Shown: positions 1 to 6,134, counted from the first letter of the stretch. The stretch is 6,134 nt of DNA from Treponema sp. (GCA_016282455.1 JAEEKM010000259.1:1-6134); one strand, 5' to 3'. Notes: a model not told the origin generated them from the sequence alone. Made by a program: numbers and translations.

Positions 1-1
1 C

Positions 2-508
2 TTTAAAACCCGCGGTGTTCTTTTTGATGAAAGTTTTTCTTTTGTTCCCTTCAATGCCCGCCTTGTAACTTCCATAATCGGCTATCTTTTGGTAGGAGCG
101 GAAATTTTTGTAATAAGCAAAACGCGTGTGGGACTTTCTCTTCGTGTAACAGGAAGTGACTCTGCCGTGCTGGATGCAACCGGCATTTCTTCTTCGCTCT
201 ATAAATCTTTGTCCTGGGTAGTAGCCGCTGCTTCCGGTGCCCTCTGCGGTGCTTTTCTTACCATAAGGCTTTCTTCCTACGTTCCCGGTCTTTCTTCCGG
301 AAGAGGTTGGATTGCCCTTGCTGCAGTTTATCTTGGAAAAAAACGCCCTCTTGTGGTTGCCCTTGCAGTTCTGCTCTTTGCCATTGCAGAATACGCTTCC
401 TCCTATCTTCCAAATCTTGCATTTTTTTCACTTTTACCCAATTCCATTCTGCTTTCACTGCCATACCTTTTAGCCCTGCTGATGATATTCTTAAGTCCGC
501 GTTCATAA
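2..508 (+). CDS. ABC transporter permease, BPD_transp_2 type (5'-partial)
   Basis: C-terminal 168 residues of an inner-membrane permease; the frame is open from the first complete codon at base 2, so the true start is upstream of the window. The ATG at 89 is internal. Visible parts are a membrane segment (LVTSIIGYLLVGAEIFVI), then a cytoplasmic coupling loop of the family pattern GLxLRxxGxxxxxxxxxGI (here GLSLRVTGSDSAVLDATGI). Next come an Ala/Gly-rich segment (WVVAAASGALCGAFLTI), the family hallmark SSGRGWIALAAVYLGKKRPL, and two further hydrophobic segments before the stop. This combination is typical of permeases of simple-sugar and nucleoside importers (NupQ/YufQ-like), which work with a second permease, an RbsA-like double ATPase and a Bmp/PnrA-type lipoprotein; these partners would be expected upstream. 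The substrate cannot be read from this fragment; a nucleoside is a reasonable guess. No convincing terminator follows the stop. Confidence 0.87.
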   Translation, partial: FKTRGVLFDESFSFVPFNARLVTSIIGYLLVGAEIFVISKTRVGLSLRVTGSDSAVLDATGISSSLYKSLSWVVAAASGALCGAFLTIRLSSYVPGLSSGRGWIALAAVYLGKKRPLVVALAVLLFAIAEYASSYLPNLAFFSLLPNSILLSLPYLLALLMIFLSPRS

Positions 509-571
509 ATTTTCCATTGGTATTTTTATTTCAGAAAAATATGTTTTTTTTCATTTATAACAATTTTATCT

Positions 572-600
572 TTGACACCTCTATTTTTCTGATTTATAAT
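572..600 (+). promoter_or_regulatory. Consensus sigma70-type promoter for the GGDEF/EAL gene
   Basis: An exact TTGACA (572-577) and an exact TATAAT (595-600) are separated by 17 bp, the ideal spacing. The 35 bp upstream of the -35 box are very AT-rich, including a T8 run at 544-551, and could act like an UP element. The predicted start is about 607, giving a leader of about 19 nt before the ATG at 626. That leader has only a weak ribosome-binding match (GTGAG at 613-617). Confidence 0.85.
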
Positions 601-625
601 GGAAAAAAACTTGTGAGCAAATAGA

Positions 626-2416
626 ATGTTGAGCGATTTTGACTATAAAGATGTATTGGACACACTATCTTTCCCTGTGCTTGTTGCTTTTCCAATTCTT
701 GATGAAAATGATTCAAGCAATATAGTGGATTTTTATATAGAATATGTGAATCAAGCTTTTACAACTTTTTTCAAAGGCGTTGTTAAGCAGGATACAAATT
801 ATACCTCATTTAAAGATTTTATTTCTCCTGAAGTTTCTTGGATTGAAATGGCAAAAGAGGGCATGCAGCTTCAGATTCCTCAGAGTAAATCTTTCTATTC
901 TCCCATTTCCCAGTGCTGGCTTAAAGTTGTAATGAGCCGTGTTGCAAACCGCCACCTTGCAGTTTCCTTTACAGATATTTCCAAAGACAAGGAAAACGAA
1001 CAGCAGTTAAAGCGGCAGAACATGCGCCTTGCTTCATTAACCGATGAACTTTCTGTGAGCCGTACAAGTCTCCGCAATAAACTCAACAGCATTCAGACCC
1101 TTAACTCCCAGCTTCTTTTTGCAGCCTATCACGACACAATGACAAACCTGAACAACCGTGCCTGTTTTACAAAAACCATGGATGAAGTGATTGCAGATGC
1201 AAAGAAAAACGGCGGTCAGTTCGGACTCATTCTTCTTGACATAGACAACCTTCGTGAAATAAATGAAAGCCGCGGTCATCATGCAGGTGACAGCGTAATC
1301 CGTCAGTGTGCTTCAATTCTGCGCAAGTTTGAAACAGAAGACATTGTGCCCTATCGTTTTGGCGGAGATGAGTTCATTGTTATTTCAAAACACATTCCAA
1401 CCCGCGACAGTGTTTTTGAACTTGGTGAAGATATTCTTGCAGTCTTTAATCACAACAGCATTGGTATTTCTGCAGGTATTGCAATTTTCCCGGACGACTC
1501 TGATTCAAGTGAAGATCTTTTAAAATTCGCAGACATGGCAAAATCAGAAGTTAAGAAGGATGGAAAAAATAATGTGGTTTTCTTCCATCAGGTTATGCAG
1601 GAAAAATTCCTTGCCAAGATGACCATAGAAACAAAACTTTCCAAAGCCATGGCAGACAAAGTGTTCCAGCTTTATTTCCAGCCACAGTTTGATGTAGGCA
1701 GCGGTGTGCTGCGTGGTTTTGAGGCATTGCTCCGCTGGCATGATGAAGAACTCGGATGGATAAGCCCTGAACAGTTTATTCCTCTTGCAGAAGAAACAAA
1801 CCTTGTCGTTCCAATCGGTGACTGGGTAATGGAAACCGCCCTCTCTACGCTTGCTTCCTGGGAAGACGAATATGATTTTAAGGGACAAGTTTCCGTGAAC
1901 GTGTCTCCCGCTCAGTTAAAGCAGCCTGATTTTCTTGACAAACTCACGGAAAAAATAACCCGCATCGGAATTGATGTAGCCCACCTGGAACTTGAGATTA
2001 CAGAAGGCATGCTCATTGACAATGTTGAAGAGACTGTTAAAAAACTGAATAAAATCCGTGACCTGGGAATAGGTCTTTCTCTGGATGATTTTGGAACAGG
2101 TTATTCTTCCCTGCATTATCTGCAGATTCTTCCCCTTACCACACTTAAGATTGATAAGTCTTTCATTTCCAATATTAGTGACAGGGAAGGAATTGAGGCA
2201 AACATCATTGAAAGCATTGTAAGTCTTGTTTCAAAAATGGGACTGGATACAATTGCAGAAGGTGTTGAAACTCCTGCTCAGCTTGACATGCTTAAGAAGT
2301 TTAACTGTCATAACGTTCAGGGCTTCCTCAAGGGTAAACCCATGCCTCGTAATCTTTGTGAACGGGTACTTGGCGGCGATTCTTCTGCCATTCTTTCTAT
2401 TGAAAACGGAAGATAG
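626..2416 (+). CDS. PAS-like/GGDEF/EAL cyclic-di-GMP synthase/phosphodiesterase
   Basis: Predicted cytoplasmic c-di-GMP enzyme of 596 aa with no membrane segment. Residues about 5-118 resemble a PAS sensor fold ending in the usual FTDISKDKE linker. Residues about 118-165 are a likely coiled coil. The GGDEF domain (about 165-322) begins HDTMTNLNNR, has metal ligand D205 in LLDIDNLREIN, GHHAGD at 217-222 and an intact RFGGDEF at 244-250. The inhibitory RxxD motif is missing: the stretch before the signature is FETED. The EAL domain (about 335-585) has E366 in FEALLRW, N425 in SVNVS, E457 and E460 in ELEITE, D487/D488 in LDDFGTGYSS, K508 in LKID, E545 in AEGVET and Q565 in VQGF, so all expected catalytic and metal residues are present. 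Both activities look possible; which dominates in the cell cannot be told. An in-frame TGA at 614-616 makes ATG 626 the first usable start. The gene has its own strong promoter. Confidence 0.95.
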   Translation: MLSDFDYKDVLDTLSFPVLVAFPILDENDSSNIVDFYIEYVNQAFTTFFKGVVKQDTNYTSFKDFISPEVSWIEMAKEGMQLQIPQSKSFYSPISQCWLKVVMSRVANRHLAVSFTDISKDKENEQQLKRQNMRLASLTDELSVSRTSLRNKLNSIQTLNSQLLFAAYHDTMTNLNNRACFTKTMDEVIADAKKNGGQFGLILLDIDNLREINESRGHHAGDSVIRQCASILRKFETEDIVPYRFGGDEFIVISKHIPTRDSVFELGEDILAVFNHNSIGISAGIAIFPDDSDSSEDLLKFADMAKSEVKKDGKNNVVFFHQVMQEKFLAKMTIETKLSKAMADKVFQLYFQPQFDVGSGVLRGFEALLRWHDEELGWISPEQFIPLAEETNLVVPIGDWVMETALSTLASWEDEYDFKGQVSVNVSPAQLKQPDFLDKLTEKITRIGIDVAHLELEITEGMLIDNVEETVKKLNKIRDLGIGLSLDDFGTGYSSLHYLQILPLTTLKIDKSFISNISDREGIEANIIESIVSLVSKMGLDTIAEGVETPAQLDMLKKFNCHNVQGFLKGKPMPRNLCERVLGGDSSAILSIENGR

Positions 2417-2448
2417 ACTTAAGGAAAATTCTCCTTCGTAAAAAAAGT

Positions 2449-2477
2449 TTGCAAAATTTATAAACCCCACTTATAAT
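2449..2477 (+). promoter_or_regulatory. Sigma70-type promoter for the M28 peptidase gene, likely leaderless
   Basis: TTGCAA (2449-2454, 4 of 6 to consensus) and exact TATAAT (2472-2477) lie 17 bp apart. With the usual six bases between the -10 box and the start point, transcription would begin at 2484, the A of the peptidase ATG. The six intervening bases (GAAAGT) contain no real Shine-Dalgarno sequence. The peptidase thus has its own promoter in the 67-bp gap, although read-through from the preceding gene is also possible because no terminator is evident. Confidence 0.75.
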
Positions 2478-2483
2478 GAAAGT

Positions 2484-3386
2484 ATGAGTTTTCTACCACA
2501 GGCATTTTCAAAATATATTGCGCCCAACACAGACCGCTGTGCTTTTATTCAGGACTGGCTTCTTGAACACGGGGTTAAGTCTAACTGTCTTGTCATGGAT
2601 GAAAAAAAACACATTCTCGTACAGTTTGCAAAAAGTGCTTATGACCCCCGCTTTAAAATCAAAACTGTAGTTGCCCATTATGACCGGGTTGAACACAGCC
2701 CAGGTGCAAATGATAATTCTGCCGCTGACTGGATGCTTATGGAATGGGCAGTAGAACTTTCCAACAAACCAGGCATTCACAATGTGCGCATTATTTTTAC
2801 AGACGGCGAAGAACTTGGCTGGAACACAGGTGTAAGCGAACAGGGAGCATATTCCCTTGCCACAGTTTTCCGGAGACTGGGCATTACAAATGATGACGTT
2901 TATGTTTTTGACGCCTGCGGCAGGGGAGAAGTACCAGTTCTTTCCCGTACACAGCTGGGTGAAAAAACACCGCAGGATTTTCTTTCTCATTTTAACGATC
3001 TTTACAACCGTTCACAGGCCCTTCTTGCAAAAGCTTCTCTCGGAAGATGGATGACTCTTCCCGTTCCCTACAGCGATAATGCATCTTTTCTTGCCTGCGG
3101 AATTCCTGCCGTTGCAATTACCATGCTGCCTGCTGATGAAGCTTCACTTTACGCAAGAGAAATTCTTCGCGACAAAAACCTGGAGAATGCTGTACTTAAC
3201 AGGGAAAAAGAAAGGCCTTTAAGAAAAAGCGGTGAACACGTAGAATACGGCTACAAGGAACGCATGCCCAAAACCTGGAGGCTTTTCCACACTATGGAAG
3301 ACAACGAGGCATCCCTTACGCCCCAGAGTTTTTCCATAATGGGAAACATTCTCTCCGTTTTAGCGGAAACTCTTGTTCCCGCCTGA
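2484..3386 (+). CDS. M28-type zinc aminopeptidase-like protein, cytoplasmic
   Basis: A 300-residue co-catalytic zinc peptidase of the M28 type (aminopeptidase Y/S and glutaminyl-cyclase-like fold). The motif set is complete and in order: H65 and D67 in AHYDRVEHSPG, metal-bridging D77 in GANDNSAA, catalytic E109 and metal ligand E110 in FTDGEELG, likely metal ligand D143 in VFDACGRGE, and the final metal ligand H269 in LFHTMEDN. A conserved-looking YSDNASFLACGIPAVAI (196-212) matches the late core strand of the family. There is no signal peptide or membrane segment, so it probably acts on peptides in the cytoplasm, whereas many M28 enzymes are secreted. Residues about 222-265 form a highly charged insertion before the last ligand. 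An in-frame TAA at 2439-2441 with no ATG, GTG or TTG in between fixes the ATG at 2484 as the first possible start. The substrate is unknown. It may be a hypothetical or DUF-level M28 relative rather than a characterised aminopeptidase. Confidence 0.88.
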   Translation: MSFLPQAFSKYIAPNTDRCAFIQDWLLEHGVKSNCLVMDEKKHILVQFAKSAYDPRFKIKTVVAHYDRVEHSPGANDNSAADWMLMEWAVELSNKPGIHNVRIIFTDGEELGWNTGVSEQGAYSLATVFRRLGITNDDVYVFDACGRGEVPVLSRTQLGEKTPQDFLSHFNDLYNRSQALLAKASLGRWMTLPVPYSDNASFLACGIPAVAITMLPADEASLYAREILRDKNLENAVLNREKERPLRKSGEHVEYGYKERMPKTWRLFHTMEDNEASLTPQSFSIMGNILSVLAETLVPA

Positions 3387-3413
3387 TTTTATACTTTGTA
3401 ACTTTCCAATAAC

Positions 3414-5165
3414 TTAAGCCTGATCGTCCTGAAGTTTCTGCAAACGGGAAGCGAGTGCCTGCATGTCGGTTGCAGTTTCAGAAATTATTTTTGTAGACAT
3501 GGTAAAGCTTTCAATGCCTGCAGAAATCTGACGAAGGGTAATCACAATCTGGTTAAAAGAAGAAGTCTGCTGGTCAATGATGTTGGAAATCTCCGAAGTC
3601 TTTGTAGAAGTTGTCTCTGCAGAATGTTTGATTCCAGTAAAGTGAGTTTCCAGTTCCTGTGTCATCTGTGAACCCTGCTCAATGAGGTTCGTGCTGTTTT
3701 CAGAAGATTCAATGAGCTTTTGTGAAGCGGACTGAATTGTCTCAATGTAGTTCTGAATTTCATGAACAGAATTTGTCGTGCTGTTTGCAAGACGGCGGAT
3801 TTCTGTTGCCACAATGTGAAAGTTCTTTCCTTCTTCACCTGCACTCACTGCTTCAAGTTCAGCGTTAAAGGCGATGATTCTTGTCTGGTCTGCAATGTCG
3901 TTGATGATTGTTACCACGTCGCCTATGTCATCAATCTGCTGACCTAAAGATTTAATGCCTTCCTTAATGATTGTGTTGGAAGCAGAAATTTCATTCATCT
4001 GCTTAATGCTTTCCTGGAGCAGCTGGAAACCTGTGTCTACATCAGTTTTTGTTTCATCAGTACCGTGCGACACTTTGTTGATTTTACTTGCAATGTTCTG
4101 GGCAAAGGCATTGGAATCTTCCATTGTTGTAAGAATTTCTTTTACGTCTGCACTCTGCTCAAGTGAGGTTGAAGAAAGCTGCTGTGAAATAACGGAAAGG
4201 TCATCAGTGGTACGCATAACGTTGTTGCTGATGCGGCTTGCTTTATCAATAAGTGAATTAAAGCGTCTGACCGTATCGTTAAGAAGGTAAATGTTGTACT
4301 GGAGTTCGTCTGAAAGGTTTGTATCCATCTGTGGGTTTGCAACATTTGAGTTAAGCACATTAGAGATGGAATGGCGCAGGGTAGCGTTTGGTTTTTTAAT
4401 CTGCTGGTAGTAAATGTACATGAGGACTATTGCAATGAGAACGCAGCTGACTGAAAGCAAAACTGCACGTACCACCTGTTCAACGCCCACAATGTTTCTG
4501 TTCAAAACCGGAAGATAGCCCTGGGCTGTAAGAAGAACCAGAAGTACGCTTACAAAGATAGCAGGGTTTATCATGTACATGTACATTCTGAGTCCTGCTG
4601 AAATGCCGATGTGTTTTTTCTGTTTTACATAAGCACTGTCTACTCCCTGGCGGACAATTTCTTCCCCGTACTTGTTGCAGATCAGTTCAGAATAGTTTAC
4701 GGAAACAAGGGCTGCATTGTAAGCGCCGAATACACAGGCAAAGAACATCATGAAAGTTGCCGGCCATGTAATGTTGATTGCAGGAATAAAATGGTAGGAA
4801 AGACAGAGAATGAGGGTGCACAAAAGAAAGTAGATGATTGTTTCAATTCCCTTAAGAAGAGGATAGCGCATTACATCGTGAAGAAGTTTTGTTCTTTCTT
4901 TTTCTCCTAATCGCCTGTTTTCCTGCCAGTCTTCAATTCTGTCTGACAATTTTTTTGTGATGAATTTGTTTGTAAAGGGAGCAAGCACAAACTGCACGAT
5001 TACCACAAACACAACGTAAATGGCAAAGGCAGACGGCAGTCTCTTTGCAGGAAAAGCAATGAAAAAGGAGGAAAAGAAAAACATAATCAGTGAGGAAATC
5101 AGGTTTGGACCAATTCCTGTTTTGAAAATTTGATTCATGAAGTTTGTGTTTTTACTGTTATTCAT
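3414..5165 (-). CDS. Methyl-accepting chemotaxis protein with six-segment membrane sensor
   Basis: Complete 583-residue chemoreceptor. The N-terminal part has six hydrophobic segments at about 21-39, 46-63, 107-127, 132-156, 200-218 and 232-253. The long loops 64-106 and 157-199 are rich in Lys/Arg and so probably cytoplasmic, leaving only very short outer loops and no periplasmic ligand-binding domain. A degenerate HAMP-like stretch follows (about 256-310, with KKP, SDELQYN and LNDTVRRFNSLI). The signalling coiled coil has a methylation-helix-like LEQSADVKEI (335-344) and a hairpin tip at 421-456 with QTRIIAFNAELEA and SAGEEGKNF; N434 and E438 match Tsr N381 and E385. It should cluster with CheA/CheW at the inner membrane. 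No C-terminal NWETF-type CheR/CheB docking peptide is present (the end is LQDDQA). It is the second gene of an operon: its ATG overlaps the TGA of the upstream receptor and is preceded by a strong ribosome-binding site. The ligand is unknown. Confidence 0.95.
   Translation of the reverse strand: MNNSKNTNFMNQIFKTGIGPNLISSLIMFFFSSFFIAFPAKRLPSAFAIYVVFVVIVQFVLAPFTNKFITKKLSDRIEDWQENRRLGEKERTKLLHDVMRYPLLKGIETIIYFLLCTLILCLSYHFIPAINITWPATFMMFFACVFGAYNAALVSVNYSELICNKYGEEIVRQGVDSAYVKQKKHIGISAGLRMYMYMINPAIFVSVLLVLLTAQGYLPVLNRNIVGVEQVVRAVLLSVSCVLIAIVLMYIYYQQIKKPNATLRHSISNVLNSNVANPQMDTNLSDELQYNIYLLNDTVRRFNSLIDKASRISNNVMRTTDDLSVISQQLSSTSLEQSADVKEILTTMEDSNAFAQNIASKINKVSHGTDETKTDVDTGFQLLQESIKQMNEISASNTIIKEGIKSLGQQIDDIGDVVTIINDIADQTRIIAFNAELEAVSAGEEGKNFHIVATEIRRLANSTTNSVHEIQNYIETIQSASQKLIESSENSTNLIEQGSQMTQELETHFTGIKHSAETTSTKTSEISNIIDQQTSSFNQIVITLRQISAGIESFTMSTKIISETATDMQALASRLQKLQDDQA
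3849..3896 (-). repeat. 48-bp near-identical block in receptor tip, copy A
   Basis: This block encodes the hairpin-tip stretch around ADQTRIIAFNAELEA. It matches 5606-5653 at 45 of 48 positions, compared by eye without gaps, in the same orientation. It reflects duplication of the receptor gene and strong conservation of the CheA/CheW-contact region. Confidence 0.85.
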
Positions 5166-6134
5166 TTTGCTTCTCCTTTTGCACTGTTAATGGAACCAAG
5201 ATCTTCAGCACTGGAAGACAGTACGTTTGAGGTGTCAATAATAGATCTTGTGGAAACAGAAAAGTTCTGAATGCCGGAACTTATCTGATGCAGGGTTTTT
5301 ACAATCTGTTCAAATGCGGCCGTCTGCTGGCTTACGAGTTTTTTAATTTCTTCTGCACTGGATGCGTTTAAGTCTGCACTCTGCTTAATGTTCTGGAAAC
5401 GCTGTTCAAGTTCTTTTGAAATTTCTGCTCCGTAAGAAATCTGTTTTGTGCTGTCCTGGGTGCCTTTAATAAGAGTTTCTGCAGAAGACTGAATTTCATT
5501 GATTCTCTTCTTAATTTCCTTTGTGCTGTCCATGGTGCTGTTTGCAAGGTGACGGATTTCATTTGCCACGTTGCGGAAGTTTTTGCCGCCTTCGTGAACA
5601 CCGGTTGCTTCAAGTTCTGCGTTAAAGGCAATGATTTTTGTCTGGTCTGCAATAGAGTTGATTATAGTAACAATTTCCCAAATGGTATTTATCTTTTCAT
5701 TAAGGTCTGAGATTCCGTCAATTGTAGTAACACTTGCTTCCTGAATCTGTCTTGTTTTAGAAAGCAGTTCTTCGAGTACCTTGGAACCTTCACTCACGTC
5801 TTCTGCGGTTTTTACTGCAAGTTCAGTAACTTCGGAGATGTGGCCTTCAATGTCGTGGGAAAGCTGGTTTGCACCTTCCATGGTTGAAACAATTTCGTTG
5901 GTTCCCGTGGACTGTTCTACTGCGGTTGCTTCCGTTTCGTTTGAAACTTTTATAAGGTCCTGTGCACTGCGGGTAAGGCTCTTTCCAATGTCAATGGAGC
6001 TTGAAAGAATCTTTCTGAAAAGCAGCAGCATCTGATTTGAAAGATAGTGGTTGTAGGAAATCTCATCTTCCAGATCGGTGCTCAAAAGTTTTGCAGTAGT
6101 AAGGTCTTCGTTCTGCATGGTCTCAAGGGCAGTA
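5162..6134 (-). CDS. Methyl-accepting chemotaxis protein, C-terminal part (cut by window edge)
   Basis: Signalling region of a second chemoreceptor, paralogous to its downstream neighbour. The ATG at 6118 is probably not the real start: the frame stays open to the window edge (TALET precedes that Met). The 318 residues from the Met align without a gap from residue about 290 of the neighbour onward (constant offset of 268 at SYN, VEQS, the tip and QQT), so a full protein of about 586 aa with its own N-terminal sensor is expected beyond 6134. Residues 14-40 (TDLEDEISYNHYL and following) match the neighbour's HAMP-like linker. VEQSTGTNEI (67-76) fits a methylation helix. The tip at 153-188 has QTKIIAFNAELEA with N166 and E170 conserved, but then reads TGVHEGGKNF where the neighbour has VSAGEEGKNF. 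The C-terminus (NSAKGEAK) lacks a CheR/CheB docking peptide. The stop overlaps the next gene's start. The operon promoter lies outside the window. Confidence 0.92.
   Translation of the reverse strand, partial: TALETMQNEDLTTAKLLSTDLEDEISYNHYLSNQMLLLFRKILSSSIDIGKSLTRSAQDLIKVSNETEATAVEQSTGTNEIVSTMEGANQLSHDIEGHISEVTELAVKTAEDVSEGSKVLEELLSKTRQIQEASVTTIDGISDLNEKINTIWEIVTIINSIADQTKIIAFNAELEATGVHEGGKNFRNVANEIRHLANSTMDSTKEIKKRINEIQSSAETLIKGTQDSTKQISYGAEISKELEQRFQNIKQSADLNASSAEEIKKLVSQQTAAFEQIVKTLHQISSGIQNFSVSTRSIIDTSNVLSSSAEDLGSINSAKGEAK
5173..5180 (-). promoter_or_regulatory. Ribosome-binding site with ATGA coupling between the two receptors
   Basis: On the minus strand the sequence reads AAAAGGAG, then seven bases, then ATGA, in which the ATG (5165-5163) starts the 583-residue receptor and the TGA (5164-5162) stops the upstream one. 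The strong Shine-Dalgarno sequence lies within the last codons of the upstream gene (its AKGE residues). This fixes the start of the downstream gene and points to translational coupling of the two receptors. Confidence 0.9.
5606..5653 (-). repeat. 48-bp near-identical block in receptor tip, copy B
   Basis: Partner of the block at 3849-3896, 1757 bp away in direct orientation, with three mismatches. It encodes ADQTKIIAFNAELEA of the partial receptor. Homology stops just after it, where this receptor changes to TGVHEGG. Confidence 0.85.

Noticed and set aside
532..552. Possible terminator after the permease (A-run, TATG loop, T8 run)
   Set aside because: The potential stem is only A-T pairs with no GC content, so it is unlikely to be a stable intrinsic terminator; an AT-rich upstream promoter region explains it as well.
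307..624. Plus-strand 105-codon open frame overlapping the permease end and reaching the GGDEF/EAL start
   Set aside because: It runs out of frame through the permease, has a Cys/Ser/Phe-rich composition with no domain, and crosses the promoter at 572-600.
2420..2436. Short inverted repeat AAGGA/TCCTT after the GGDEF/EAL stop
   Set aside because: Only five base pairs, and followed by an A-run rather than a T-run on the plus strand.
2508..2990. Minus-strand 160-codon open frame opposite the peptidase
   Set aside because: The plus frame carries a complete M28 motif set; the antisense product has no recognisable motif and no ribosome-binding site was evident.
3387..3413. Bidirectional terminator expected between convergent genes
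   Set aside because: No inverted repeat with GC-rich stem or flanking T-run can be found in these 27 bases.
3381..3424. GCCTGAT present twice (3381-3387 and 3418-3424) flanking the convergent gap
   Set aside because: Seven bases only, each lying in or at the end of a coding sequence; no inserted element lies between them and chance is the simplest explanation.
3955..4290. Plus-strand 111-codon open frame opposite the complete receptor
   Set aside because: Antisense to well-conserved coiled-coil coding sequence; low-complexity Ser/Leu composition typical of an antisense shadow.

Overview
The window reads as chromosomal DNA of a spirochaete, most likely Treponema or a close relative. The main evidence is the chemoreceptor tip motif (QT[K/R]IIAFNAELEA in place of the enteric QTNILALNAAVEA), which I recognise from Treponema receptors. 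Moderately low GC, frequent CTT/TTT codons and well-formed sigma70-type promoters are consistent with this but are not diagnostic. I see no mobile element, tRNA, rRNA or CRISPR array.

Layout: (1) 2-508, plus strand, is the C-terminal 168 residues of an inner-membrane ABC permease of the BPD_transp_2 type (sugar/nucleoside importers); its start lies outside the window. (2) 509-625 is an AT-rich gap carrying an exact TTGACA-17-TATAAT promoter. (3) 626-2416, plus strand, is a 596-residue PAS-like/GGDEF/EAL cyclic-di-GMP enzyme. (4) 2417-2483 is a short gap with a second strong promoter whose predicted start point is the A of the next ATG. (5) 2484-3386, plus strand, is a cytoplasmic M28-type zinc peptidase. 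(6) 3387-3413 is a 27-bp convergent gap with no recognisable terminator. (7) 3414-5165 and 5162 to beyond 6134, minus strand, are two paralogous methyl-accepting chemotaxis proteins joined by an ATGA overlap. The downstream one (583 aa) is complete with six membrane segments. The other is cut by the window edge.

The minus-strand pair is an operon of receptors that probably feed CheA/CheW and the flagellar motor. The GGDEF/EAL protein is a cytoplasmic c-di-GMP enzyme that could also affect motility, but nothing in the sequence links it directly to the receptors. The permease and peptidase look like neighbours rather than parts of one pathway, since the GGDEF/EAL gene and the peptidase each have their own promoter.

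I found no clearly new multi-gene system. The points most worth a second look are the likely leaderless peptidase mRNA, the altered hairpin tip of the partial receptor (GVHEGG where receptors normally have xAGExG), the six-segment sensor of the complete receptor with almost no external loop, and the missing inhibitory site in the cyclase domain.
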